Below, piece after piece: positions 40,442-50,409 of a stretch of DNA of 64,000 nucleotides. Where the stretch lies: the NCBI GenBank assembly GCA_030144725.1, contig JASKMD010000003.1, positions 21,315,937-21,379,936 of the forward strand. The letters run 5' to 3'. The position numbers and the translations under genes are program-made. This stretch comes from Haematococcus lacustris (taxonomy: Eukaryota; Chlorophyta; Chlorophyceae; Chlamydomonadales; Haematococcaceae). The notes below the pieces were generated by a model. That model was not told the origin of the DNA. It made no database searches and saw only the letters and a list, made by a program, of their open reading frames with translations. The first letter of the stretch is position 1. Each line of letters starts with the position of its first letter.

Positions 40442-41213
40442 CTACAGTACTGTAGGTGTCTACAGTACTGTAGGTGTCTACAGTACTGTAGATGTCTACA
40501 GTACTGTAGATGTCTACAGTACTGTGGGGGTCTACAGTACTGTAGGTGTCTACAGTACTGTAGATGTCTACAGTACTGTGGATGTCTACAGTACTGTAGG
40601 TGTCTACAGTACTGTAGGTGTCTACAGTACTGTAGATGTCTACAGTACTGTAGGTGTCTACAGTACTGTAGGGGTCTACAGTACTGCAGATGTCTACAGT
40701 ACTGTAGGTGTCTACAGTACTGTAGGTGTCTACAGTACTGTAGGTGTCTACAGTACTGTGGGGGTCTACAGTACTGTGGGGGTCTACAGTACTGTAGGTG
40801 TCTACAGTACTGTAGATGTCTACAGTACTGTAGATGTCTACAGTACTGTGGGGGTCTACAGTACTGTAGATGTCTACAGTACTGTAGATGTCTTCAGTAC
40901 TGTGGGGGTCTACAGTACTGTAGGTGTCTACAGTACTGTAGATGTCTACAGTACTGTAGATGTCTACAGTACTGTAGGTGTCTACAGTACTGTAGGTGTC
41001 TACAGTACTGTAGATGTCTACAGTACTGTAGGTGTCTACAGTACTATAGGGGTCTACAGTACTGTAGATGTCTACAGTACTGTGGGGGTCTACAGTACTG
41101 TAGGTGTCTACAGTACTGTAGATGTCTACAGTACTGTGGATGTCTACAGTACTGTAGGTGTCTACAGTACTGTAGGTGTCTACAGTACTGTAGATTTCTA
41201 CAGTACTGTAGGT
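40442..41213. repeat. Array B2: 18-bp palindromic repeat, about 43 copies
   Basis: Unit CTACAGTACTGTAGRTGT: a 14-bp perfect palindrome and a 4-bp spacer (GTGT, ATGT, GGGT). The period is a multiple of three, so both strands stay open (YSTVDV / YSTVDI). Palindrome bases are almost invariant while the spacer varies. Confidence 0.97.
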
Positions 41214-41906
41214 GCCTTCCCCCCATGCATCCTTTACCCCCATGCCCCCTTCGCCCCCATGCAGGAACATCTCAATGTAGCCCAAGCTCGTTTGCTATCC
41301 CGACAGTGCTATGCAAATGCGCTGACAACAAAGCGTGCCTATGTTGCCGAGCCCAGCCCAGCCCTGCCCAGCCCTACTCAGCCTCTAGGATTCGTTACCG
41401 ATCCTGAGCCTAGCCCTTGTGTTAGGAACACAAGTGGTGATGTAATGATGTAGGCTAAGAGTCATGATGTAATGATGTGAGGTTAGATGTAATGATGGAT
41501 GGTTGAGGGCCAACCGCAAACAACTTTTGGGGCAATCTCTGCCGCACTCGATATTACACGGGAGGGTGCGGTGCAGGAGGTTGTTGTGTTTGCGGGGCAT
41601 CATCAACATCCACAGCTTTGCGGGAGCTTGCAAGCCGAGCTACCCAGTACAACCGACAGAACAGACCTAGCTTGCGATAGAGACGGGCCCCGGCCTTAGA
41701 CCTTACACATATGTACGTAGCTCCCTATGGCGACCTTATTGCGTGGACACAACTTTCGGCAAAAACACCCATATTGAGCTTGCGGGCGACGCCTCTCACT
41801 ATTTATAGCACGCAGAAGCTGACGGTGCAATCGCGGTAGCAAATGGTGGTTTGAATGTGGAGAACAGCATGGTACCCTATTTACAAGAGACCTTGTCAAA
41901 TCTGAC
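41214..41906. other. Spacer between arrays B2 and B3
   Basis: Includes a short ATGATGTAATGATG-type repeat at 41435-41490. No supported gene. Confidence 0.4.
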
Positions 41907-42018
41907 CTACAGTACTGTAGATGTCTACAGTACTGTAGACACCTACAGTACTGTAGACATCTACAGTACTGTAGACATCTACAGTACTGTAGACATCTAC
42001 AGTACTGTAGGTACCTAC
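41907..42018. repeat. Array B3: CTACAGTACTGTAG palindromes
   Basis: Six palindromes with the 18-bp period and ATGT/ACAC/ACAT spacers. Confidence 0.95.
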
Positions 42019-42565
42019 ACTCCAACTGCTCACATACTCAGAATTTCAACAAGCTTCAAGTGGCGTTGGAGTCGCAAGGACAATCCGAGGCGAACCGCAT
42101 CAAAAAACTACCCCCCTAGGATGACGAATATCCGCACTAATTTGCCTGTGTGTAGGACCCGGTGCAGGGTCCTAGGACACGGGCCATAGCTCATCACTGG
42201 CTTGGACGTTTTGCATGCCACCTACTAGGTTGGGCAGCTGTAACCACCCTTTACAATCGCTCATACTCACATTTCATGAAAAGTCACTTTGGTCACACGG
42301 TGCCAACTCCCTTAGCCAAAATCAGGGTCTCAGCCCCATACCTGGCCCAGCAACTCGACACCGAGTGAGAATTACACTTTGGCCCAAGAGAGTCTTGTCA
42401 TCCCCTAGGTCACAGCAGCCCACATACCAAGTCTCAAACCTCAACTCTCAGGTTTTTCAAGCCAGCCAGGCCTTAATTTGCACGAGTGATGGCAGCAGTC
42501 AGTATTGTGGCATGCATGAAACATCACAAGGCATGAAGGTCCCCCAGCCACTGCCCATTGCCGAC
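42019..42565. other. LRR gene 1 3' flank with array border repeat copy 2
   Basis: 42346-42445 matches 34960-35059. 42156-42173 is an isolated CAGGGTCCT palindrome. Minus-strand TGTAA at about 42370-42374 could polyadenylate LRR gene 1. Confidence 0.5.
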
Positions 42566-44293
42566 TCAACTACCCAACACGGTCACTTTGAATACACCAG
42601 CCTTCGCCCAGCTGCCAGCCCGCCAGTATGCAGGGGGCTTAGGGGCATTGTAGTGATTCTGCAGTGTGATGTCCAGCCACCGTGCCATGAGCTGCAGCGA
42701 CTCATGCATGGCTGCAGAAACACATCCCTCTACACGAATGAAGGTGACCTTCTTCACTGCGGGCATGAGCTGCACCAGCTGGTGCCAGAACTCCAGTGAG
42801 GGCTTCACGCTGCCACCCGACAGAGCAAAGTGGGTGCAGTCCCGGCACAATGGAGCCAGTGCCAGGACATCAGCGGCTGTGACTTCATGAAGGCCACGGA
42901 CCTCCACCTTGCCACAGCACTGCAACGGCTGCAGCAAAGCTACCAGCTCCGTCAGGTCCATCCCCTGCTGCTGTAGGAGTGCTGGAGTGATGACCTCAAG
43001 GCAATCCGGGCTCCGCATGTTCACTGCCAGCTCCATGATCTGCACTGGCACCGTGATCGCTTCTGCCAGTAGGTGGAGTGCCGCTGCCACCTCAGGGTCT
43101 GGGATATCCCGCACATGGCATTCCAGTGTCCCCAACACTAGAGGCTGGGTGAGGGAGCGCAGGGGCAGGTACGTGATTGCCTTCCAGCCAACCCTCTCAG
43201 TCAGCTCCAGCCGCTGCCAGCTGCAGGGCACACCTGCACGTGAGCTGGTCAGCCCATCCAAACAACCAAGCTGGATGCTGGTAAGCTGAGTAGCTGCCAG
43301 CAGAGTGTCCAGCTGCTCCTGCTTCCTGACGTTTGCGTCAGGCAGCTGCAGGGTGTGCAGCCGAGGCAGTGCCTGCAGCAGCCCAGGCAGCCCCTCCACG
43401 CGGTAAATAAAGGAAATCGTCAGCACCTGCAGCTGAGCCAGGGGCTGCAGTGGTGCAGTGAACTTGTCAAGGCCCACACCACTCTGCAGCATGAGGCACA
43501 GCTGTGTCAGGTGCTGGGACAAAGGCTGCAGGTTGGGCAGGAAGGGCTTGTTTAGTCCTTCTCCGGCCATGCCGCTGATCAGCAGGCTCAGCTGCTTGAG
43601 CCTGGATGCATGGAGCAGGTTGTCCAGGGTGGCTGCCCCTGGCTCAGGCCGCTTAGGCTGGAGGATGGTGCTGCTGCTGAGGTCCAGCTGCTGCAGCTGC
43701 AGGGACAGCTGCGGGTGGGAGAGCAGGCTGGCCAGATCACTGCAGGGGATGGCATAGTTGTTTAGCGACAGGGAGGTCAGGCCTGGGAAGCTGACAACCA
43801 GGCACTGAGCGAGGTCGGGGCTGCAGCTTAGAGGCTTATAACACTCATCCCTACGGAGGGGGGGACCCTTACTGGTGCATAGCTTGCAGACTTCCACGGC
43901 TGCACAGCTGGCCAGCTTCTTCAGAACCTCGGTCATCAGCCTGATGTACTGCCTGCTGTCTTGACCCTGCTGTTGCTCCAGAGTCAGGGCCAGCTTGCAC
44001 GTCCTGGCTTTTAGGGCTGCAACAACGCGTGGTGTGAGCAGCCGGTCGTAGCGCTGGCTCTCCAGCTGGATGTGGAGAGCGGGAGCGTGCAACAGGTTGG
44101 TCTTGGAAAAGGCACGGCACACAAAGGCTAGAGTTCCTCCCCCAGCACCAAGCTGTATGGCCCGGCGGGCGATGTCCTCCAACAGCGCAGCAGGCAGACC
44201 CAGCAGGGAGGTGCCAAGAAGAGGTCCAAGAGTTGCTGAAGGTGCCTCGACGGGCACGCCATCGATGGATGCATCGCTGTGGCTGCGTAGCAT
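42566..44293 (-). CDS. F-box-like / leucine-rich repeat protein, copy 1
   Basis: Intronless, 575 aa. Residues about 29-80 have an F-box-like pattern: LPAALLEDIARRAIQ, then a hydrophobic helix LAFVCRAF and LLHAPALHIQL. Then a linker, and from about 170 to 370 LxxLxL leucine-rich repeats (LTSLSLNNYAI, LQQLDLSSS, LKQLSLLI, LTQLCLML, LQVLTISF, LHTLQLPD, LTSIQLG, WQRLEL). The C-terminal domain has a conserved SLEFWHQLVQLMP. The frame is open 14 codons further to an ATG at 44335; 44293 is chosen because it aligns with copy 4 (M..HSDAS). The C-terminus (KAGVFKVTVLGS) differs from the KPGKLRVWFKHE ending of copies 3 and 4. From memory this family is abundant in Haematococcus. The role is unknown; if the F-box holds, it would be an SCF substrate receptor. 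Confidence 0.85.
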   Translation of the reverse strand: MLRSHSDASIDGVPVEAPSATLGPLLGTSLLGLPAALLEDIARRAIQLGAGGGTLAFVCRAFSKTNLLHAPALHIQLESQRYDRLLTPRVVAALKARTCKLALTLEQQQGQDSRQYIRLMTEVLKKLASCAAVEVCKLCTSKGPPLRRDECYKPLSCSPDLAQCLVVSFPGLTSLSLNNYAIPCSDLASLLSHPQLSLQLQQLDLSSSTILQPKRPEPGAATLDNLLHASRLKQLSLLISGMAGEGLNKPFLPNLQPLSQHLTQLCLMLQSGVGLDKFTAPLQPLAQLQVLTISFIYRVEGLPGLLQALPRLHTLQLPDANVRKQEQLDTLLAATQLTSIQLGCLDGLTSSRAGVPCSWQRLELTERVGWKAITYLPLRSLTQPLVLGTLECHVRDIPDPEVAAALHLLAEAITVPVQIMELAVNMRSPDCLEVITPALLQQQGMDLTELVALLQPLQCCGKVEVRGLHEVTAADVLALAPLCRDCTHFALSGGSVKPSLEFWHQLVQLMPAVKKVTFIRVEGCVSAAMHESLQLMARWLDITLQNHYNAPKPPAYWRAGSWAKAGVFKVTVLGS

Positions 44294-45039
44294 CGACATG
44301 GCTGGTAAACACAGAGCCGCATCGGACGAGCTCATCCATGCGAATGAAATTTAACTGCCAGGCCCAGCTCCAGTTCTGGTCACCCCCGCCATTAACCCCG
44401 CAATTCACTTTTTGGCACCGTCTTTGATCCGCTGCATGTAATTCTTCCACCAATGGGCTCTACATCTCACAACGGTGTCGCTAGCAGGTTAGCCCCTCTT
44501 TTGTCGATTGAACTGCCGACCTAGGTCAACCAATGCAGCGCTGACCTGATCTTGCCTGCTTGGGCGTCACATGAGGTTGGAGGCAGATGGGCGCATTGAT
44601 TCAATTCCAAGCGAGCCACACAGCGGCAACAACCTATAGCAGTATTGGGTCGAGGTCTGTTTCACCTTTGTATCTTCATTGTAGCAGCACATAGCAGTGA
44701 ACGCATCCTTACAGGTGTACCTCACATACTAGTAGGACATAGAGCAAACACACTCAACATGGGACAACTTGTAGCTAAGCTACAGCTTCTACAGCCAGCT
44801 ACAACCAGAGTGCAGCAGAAAGCAGCCAGAGTGCAACAGAAGGGCTGGCCTTGGTGCACTTGACGCTGCGCAGGAAGGAAAGGTGACGCATGCATTGCAT
44901 ACAGATCCTGTTTTCATTGCAAGGCCCTACAGCAGCAGAGCAGAGGTCCGTCCCTGCTTCAGATGCCTGCGGCAGGGCAGCAGGGCAGCAGGGTGGCAGG
45001 GCGGGAGGCGGCAGGGCGGCAAGGCGCTGAGGTTATGCC
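44294..45039. repeat. LRR upstream region with cluster flank repeat
   Basis: 44640-44745 (GTAGCAGCACA...CATCCTTACAGG...CACATACTAG) recurs at 54215-54345 and 62333-62462 and partly at 59625-59680. On the minus strand it carries TGTAA, so it may mark 3' ends of minus-strand units. 44887-44975 is the third copy of the 28615-28815 repeat. Confidence 0.6.
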
Positions 45040-45593
45040 ACCCGGGCCCTGCCCCCCCTTGTGTGTGATAGGCTCACCACGTGGAGGTGCCCCCTGCCCC
45101 CTGCTGTCCCCAGCCTGCTGGCCGCCAGGCACCCAGTCCCCCCACTCCCACCTTCCTAGTGCTTATTGCCCTGACCCTGCCTGCTGCCCTCCACCCTGCC
45201 CACCCTTCCTACTGCCCTGACCTGCCTACTGCCCTGACCACACCGCCCTCACCCTTCCTACTGCCCTGACCTGCCTGCTGCCCTGACCCTGCCCACTGCC
45301 CTGCCCTGCCTGGCGCAGCCACTGGCTCCAGCGTGTCCTACAGCAAACTGCGTGTGACCGGGCTGTTCAGCGAGTCAGGCCGTCCGCTGGCCCCGGGCTG
45401 CCGCCTGCACTCCCAGGGCCAGGGCCAGGGCGGGGAGGCAAGGGTGCTTGACCCTGATTACGAGGACCCACAGCAGCAGGGGCTGACAGTGGCCTACAGT
45501 GCCGCTGTTGACAATATGATTGCTGCAGCACTGACTCCAGGGAATGTTGCTGTGTTGGCACTGGCACAAGGTGTGGCTGGTCAGCTAGAGTAG
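45040..45593 (+). pseudogene. Duplicated exon of the beta-grasp gene fused to a new tail
   Basis: 45040-45425 matches 26450-26855: intron 2 sequence, its CACAG-like acceptor (here GCGCAG) and exon 3 (TTGSSVSYSKLRVTGLF...). After CAGGGCCAG the sequence departs from the parent and stays open for about 55 more codons (ARVLDPDYEDPQQQ... to VAGQLE stop). No upstream exons accompany it. Either a broken duplicate or a chimeric gene; expression is unknown. Confidence 0.6.
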
Positions 45594-46239
45594 CCTGCAG
45601 ACAGGTAAGGCAAAGGTTGGGGCAGAGTAGAGTGGAGGGTGGGGCAGGGCAGCAGCGCTTCAGGCATGCCGGCATATGAGCAGGGAGCAGACCAGGCACG
45701 CGACCCACGGGAACTACGGATCAACAGCCTGGTCATTCCTGCGGGGTGAGCTCTGAGCTCTGAAACTTTGCACACTGGAACATGGCGGGTAGACTATGGG
45801 GGCAGGGACACAGCCTGGGCACTGTGGGCATTGCATGGGCACTGTGGGCACTCCATTAGAGCAGGGTGCATACCTCCTAACGGGCACCCTGCTGCTTCAT
45901 GCACGGTCATGCAGCTCGTTGGGGAATGAACTGTGCCAACTGGAGCTGTGTTGGTGGCTGAATTTGCATGAGCTTCCAGGAGTACCCTGAGGCTTGGTAC
46001 AACAGGTTGCGAGACTGGGCACCTCAGGCCCAGCAGCAGCAGCCTGTGGCACAGTCGTGTGTGTACCCATTTGAGCTGTCAGCAGCTTATAGTCAGCAGA
46101 CCCACATCACCAGCAAGGCACACACTGCTGTTGGCACAGGTGGATGGGGCAGCTGATGCGCCTGGAGGAAAAACAAATGTGGCTATTGCTGCTCGTGGCA
46201 GGGGTGCACACACTCGTGACTCATTGCAACATGATTTAA
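45594..46239. other. No gene seen
   Basis: Mixed sequence without a supported ORF. Contains ACACTGCTGTTGGCAC, repeated at 46122 and 46372. Confidence 0.35.
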
Positions 46240-46895
46240 ACCACACCTGAGCTTGCCCGGCTGGGAAAGGGGGCTGGCCCTCCAGCATGCAGGCAACCTA
46301 TCGGAGCGTGGTGCCCTCGACATGCAGCCACCGGGCCCAGGGCTGCTCGGCCATGAGCTGTAGCGACTCACACACTGCTGTTGGCACACACGGCTGAGCT
46401 CGTGCTCCCCTCTACGTGCTCGAACGCAACTTCAGTGACGGTGGCCACGAGCTGCACCAGCCGGCGCCAGAACTGCAGGGGTGGGGTCAGGCTGCCACAC
46501 AGAACTCGACGCTGCTTGCAATGCTGCCGGTAAGTGCAACGGAGTCGCCGCGCCTGCCGCAAAGAATTGCCTTGGCGCCACAGGATTCAGCCTGTGAATC
46601 ATAGCTAATGTTGATGGGCGCCATGCGCAACAAATACACAACAACCCCTCACGCGGTTGCTGTGGCAACATGACTACATCACCAGCAACCACCCACAACT
46701 CCTCCATGCCGACATCCAGGCTCAGCTGCTGAAGTCTGACACCATGAGACCTTGAGGCCTTCAGCTTGTGGATCATAGGTAGTGTTGGAAGGTACAATGA
46801 GCAACGATGTGCAATGTCGGGGCTGCAGCGCAGAGGCTTACGAGGGCTTTGGGAGGGCTTCTGAGTGTTTCTTAGCTTGCAGGAAGCGACGGCCA
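46240..46895 (-). pseudogene. Degraded LRR-family fragment
   Basis: Minus strand keeps recognisable family pieces in shifting frames: FWRRLVQLVATVTEVAFEHV near 46400-46480 (the C-terminal conserved block), RLQQLSLDVG near 46720, and KPLRCSPDIAH near 46830. Large parts of the repeat region are missing. Confidence 0.65.
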
Positions 46896-47214
46896 CCCAA
46901 CAGGCATGTCAGCATGCCAGCATTGAAGGCAGGCAGGCAGGCAAAGGCTGGTAAGAAGGGGCTGCACTCATCGCCCTTTAAGAGACCGGTCAAGGTCTAC
47001 AAAGAAGCAGTACAAAGCATGCCACACCACCAGCTGCCGGCCTAGTGCCTCACCACACGGCCACACCACACAACGTTACACATCAAAACATGTGAGGACT
47101 CCAGCTATCACATCACCAACAAGGCACATACTGTTGTTGGCTGTCGCCCATGCACTTGCATGCAAAGCATATGTGGCTGCTGCCGCTCCTGACAGGGATG
47201 CACACACTAGTGGC

Positions 47215-48927
47215 TCATGCCCTCATGTCTTTGAACCACACCCTACACTTGCCCGGCTGGGAGAAGGGCTTGGCCCGCCAGCATGCTGGCAACCTATAAA
47301 TGCGTGGTGGGCGCGAAATGCAGATGTCCAGCCACCGGGCCCAGGGCTGGTCCGCCATGCTTACAAGTGAGTTGCACATGGCTGTTGAGGCGGAGCCCTT
47401 CATGCCAGAGAAAATGAGGTGGGTGACAGTGGGCATGAGCTGCACCAGCTGGCGCCAGAACTCCAGGGAGGGGTTCACACTGCCACACAGGAACTCGAGG
47501 TGAGTGCAGCCCTGACACAATGGCGCCAGTGTCGCAACATGCGCTGCGCCCACATTTATGCCGGCCACGTACACCATTCCCCACTTGCAATGCTTCAGCG
47601 CTTGCAGCTCAGCCACCACCTGTTGCAACTTTACATGCTGCTGTAATTCACAGCCCCCTGTCAAGGAAGTAGTGCTCAGCCACAAGTCCCCAATCCTCAC
47701 TGGCACCTTGCACGCCTGTGTCAGGTTATGGAAGGCAGCTGCCACCAGATCGCAGTTGTCAGTGTCATATTCTACTTCAAGCTCTCCCAGCACCAGGGGC
47801 TGGGTGAGGGAATGCAGCGGAAGGTGTGCCGCAGAAGAGCAGCCAATAAGGCCCATGAGCTCCAGCCGCTGCCAGCTGCAGGGCACATTTGCACATGAGC
47901 TGGTCAGCCCATACAGTGAACCAAGCTGGATGCTAGTAAGCTGGGTGGCTGCCAGCAGAGAGGTCAGCTCCTTCTGCCCCCTGACTACTGCACAAGGCAG
48001 CTGCAGGGTGTGCAGGTGAGGCAACCCCTGGAGCAGCTTAGGCAGACCCCCCAGGTGCGAAAGGCTGGAGATCATCAGCACCTGCAGCTGAGCCAGGGGC
48101 TGCAGTGCTGCAGTGAAGTCATCAAGGCCCCACGCTATACGCTGCGGCGGCTGGATGCACAGCTGTGTCAGGTGCTGGGACAAAGGCTGCAGGTTGGGCA
48201 GCAGGGACTTGGTTGTTTCTCCACCCATGTTGTTGATCAGCAGGCTCAGCTGCTTGAGCCTGGCTGCATGGAACAGGTTGTCCAGGGTGGCTGCCCCTGG
48301 CTCAGGCCGCTTAGGCTGGAGGATGGTGCTGCTGCTGAGGTCCAGCTGCTGCAGCTGCAGGGACAGCTGTGGGTGGGAGAGCAGGCTGACCAGATCACTG
48401 CAGGGGATGGCATAGTTGTGGAGCGACAGGGAGGTAAGGGCTGGGAAGCTGTCCACGAGGCACTGGGCAAGGCTGCGGCTGCAGTCCAGGGGCGTGCGAG
48501 GGGCTAGGGAAGGCTCCTCAAGGCTGCTTAGCTTGCAAGCTTCCACAGCTATGCAGGTGCCCAGCTTCCCAAGCACCTCGGCCAGCAGCTTGCTGCCCTG
48601 TGCCCGCGGTAGCTCCAGGGTTATGGCCAGCTTGCACTCTCTGGCGCGCACAGCTGCTATGACGCGGGGAGAGAGCAGCTGGCCGCAGCACTGCCTGTCA
48701 AGCTGCAGCCGGAAAGATGGAGCGTGCAGCAGGCCTGCCTCAAACAGGCCGAAGCAAATGCGGGCCAGGGTTTCTCTTCCCTTCACTAATCGATGGGCGA
48801 TATCGTCCAACAGCGCTGCGGGCAGATCCAGCAGCGTGGTGGCAGGAACGAATTCATCCACTGCTGGTGGTGCTAATACTGGCACGCCACTGACGTCGGC
48901 ATTGCTACGTCCTTGTAGGTTGTTCAT
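47215..48927 (-). CDS. F-box-like / leucine-rich repeat protein, copy 2
   Basis: Intronless, 570 aa, ATG at 48927 (MNNLQGRSNADVSGVPV). Same architecture as copy 1: F-box-like LPAALLDDIAHRLVKG at about 34-49, LRR blocks LTSLSLHNYAI, LQQLDLSSS, LQVLMISSL, LHTLQLP, LTSIQLG, WQRLELMG, then SLEFWRQLVQLMP and PWARWLDI near the end. The middle LRR encoding LQQLDLSSSTILQPKRPEPG is almost identical at the DNA level to copy 1, while the N-terminus and C-terminus are more diverged, as expected from gene conversion or constraint. It lies next to the Fanzor-like remnant. Confidence 0.85.
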   Translation of the reverse strand: MNNLQGRSNADVSGVPVLAPPAVDEFVPATTLLDLPAALLDDIAHRLVKGRETLARICFGLFEAGLLHAPSFRLQLDRQCCGQLLSPRVIAAVRARECKLAITLELPRAQGSKLLAEVLGKLGTCIAVEACKLSSLEEPSLAPRTPLDCSRSLAQCLVDSFPALTSLSLHNYAIPCSDLVSLLSHPQLSLQLQQLDLSSSTILQPKRPEPGAATLDNLFHAARLKQLSLLINNMGGETTKSLLPNLQPLSQHLTQLCIQPPQRIAWGLDDFTAALQPLAQLQVLMISSLSHLGGLPKLLQGLPHLHTLQLPCAVVRGQKELTSLLAATQLTSIQLGSLYGLTSSCANVPCSWQRLELMGLIGCSSAAHLPLHSLTQPLVLGELEVEYDTDNCDLVAAAFHNLTQACKVPVRIGDLWLSTTSLTGGCELQQHVKLQQVVAELQALKHCKWGMVYVAGINVGAAHVATLAPLCQGCTHLEFLCGSVNPSLEFWRQLVQLMPTVTHLIFSGMKGSASTAMCNSLVSMADQPWARWLDICISRPPRIYRLPACWRAKPFSQPGKCRVWFKDMRA

Positions 48928-49017
48928 AGCTGACCCAATCCTCCACTCGCACCAGGGGTCGTTTTCTGTTAGTTGCGGGTGCCCGATTTCAAGTACTTTG
49001 GCATGGAGGTATGTCTC

Positions 49018-49925
49018 TCACAGGGCTGTTGGCCATTCAATACTGAGCTGACCCCGGCTGGTGCGGAACTCATCCACTAGCACCACCCTGCCCCGCAGCT
49101 GGTCTGTGCCCCTGGGCCTGCCCACCACCTTGCAGCAGGCTCGCAGCACCGCATCCGCACCCCAGCCTACCCTGGTGCCGATGCCAGCTGCGCCAAAGAG
49201 AATCACCAGCTGCTTGACACGCTTGTGGCGCTCCATGGACACCCCAGTCACCTCCTCCTCCAGCTGCAGCCATGCACACGAGGCACACAGGGTGGCTGGC
49301 ATGGTGGCACCGGGTTAGGCATGGCAGTGTCAACTAGTCTTTCACTTCATGCCCACCCACCACTTCCCAATACATAGCCCACCCACCCACCCACTGCCAC
49401 CTTCTCAAACAACCGCTCCAGCCTCAACCGCTGCCGTGCCGACTTGGGGTCCAGATACACCTCCCACACCACATCCCAGGTGGCCAGGATGAGGGTGATG
49501 TGCTTCAGGTTGGCCTCCAGGGAGGTGCCGGCTGAGCTGGCTGGAGCCAGGCGCTGGAGGTTGAGCTGGATTGGTGCTAGCCACCGCTGGGTGTCGAGGC
49601 GGACGTTGTTCAAGTCACTGGCCTGCTGCACCTGGACCTTGGTAAGCTTCCACCGGGCCAGCTCTGGCTTCTAGCTGGCCTGACTTCTCGTCCCCAACCC
49701 ATGAGGCTGCACTGACTGCCTGGGTGTTGCCGGGGTCGATGCCCACCCTAATCTGTGTGGCTTGATCAAACACACAACTCACGCTTCTCAGCTATGCCCT
49801 TGCTGATGTGCGGGAGTCTCACCACAAGCGCCTCTGCTGCTTAACCTGGGCGGCTGTTGCTCCTGGATGTGCCGGGAGGAAGCGTGTGTTGGCCAGCTTG
49901 CCTGTGTCCACTGTTTTCTCAACAT
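49018..49925 (-). pseudogene. Fanzor/TnpB-type RNA-guided nuclease remnant (RuvC-I and RuvC-II)
   Basis: Pieces on the minus strand in order: TVDTGKLANTRFLPAHPG then stop (about 49824-49920); RVGIDPGNTQAVSAAS (about 49690-49750), the DPG strand of RuvC-I; after a frameshift near 49665, LARWKLTKVQVQQASDLNN through WDVVWEVYLDPKSARQRLRL; then RHKRVKQLVILFGAAGIGTR and VVLVDEFRTSR (about 49050-49240), the FG(D/A) strand and the Glu-containing RuvC-II segment that normally leads into the zinc finger (TS.xC). The frame ends just after TSR, so the zinc finger and RuvC-III (D..NAA) are missing. Assignment is by motif order and recollection of algal Fanzor sequences. At least one frameshift and several stops make it non-functional. 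Confidence 0.65.
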
Positions 49926-49945
49926 CAGACCTGCCACGTTCATAT

Positions 49946-50232
49946 CACCTGTTACACCGCCCCTACACCCAGCCCATCACCCTCACTGATGTACATGTAA
50001 ACTGCCCAGGGCACCCCTACCCTGACAGCTTGCTCCAGCAATGCAGCCCAGCCACTGCCAATGCTTGCAACACAAGCACTCATGACTCCATGGCCACCCT
50101 GATCCTACCAGCCTGACACACACTGGTCATCAGTCAGCCAGCACCAGGCCAGAGTGGTGAAGGTGAGTGCATGTGAGGAAGTGTGATGTCGCATGCAAGC
50201 TGCAGTGACTCGTACATTGTTGACGCATTGAT
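49946..50232 (-). mobile_element. 5' non-coding part of the Fanzor-type element
   Basis: Reverse complement of 8155-8445 with few mismatches. It precedes the Fanzor coding remnants in both copies, so it is likely the element's 5' region or promoter. Confidence 0.65.
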
Positions 50233-50409
50233 GACATTTTCGACGCATGCAGGGCAGGCACGCTGCTGGCCTTGCCTTCCTGCCCTTCCACACGCCTCAT
50301 CACACTGACCTGGCTGCAGGGTGGCTGCTGGCTCAATAGCGCCTGCCATGCTCAGCACCGCCAACATGCTCAGTGCCAGTGCAGTGACCTAGCCACAGCC
50401 ACTGGCACT

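Noticed and set aside
40442..41213. CRISPR-like array
   Set aside because: The spacers are 4 bp and nearly constant, so this is a tandem palindromic satellite, not repeats with unique spacers.
39105..41453. 782-codon plus frame rich in Leu, Cys, Ala and YSTVGV
   Set aside because: Composed of CTG/C-run and 18-bp palindromic repeats whose periods are multiples of three; no unique protein sequence.
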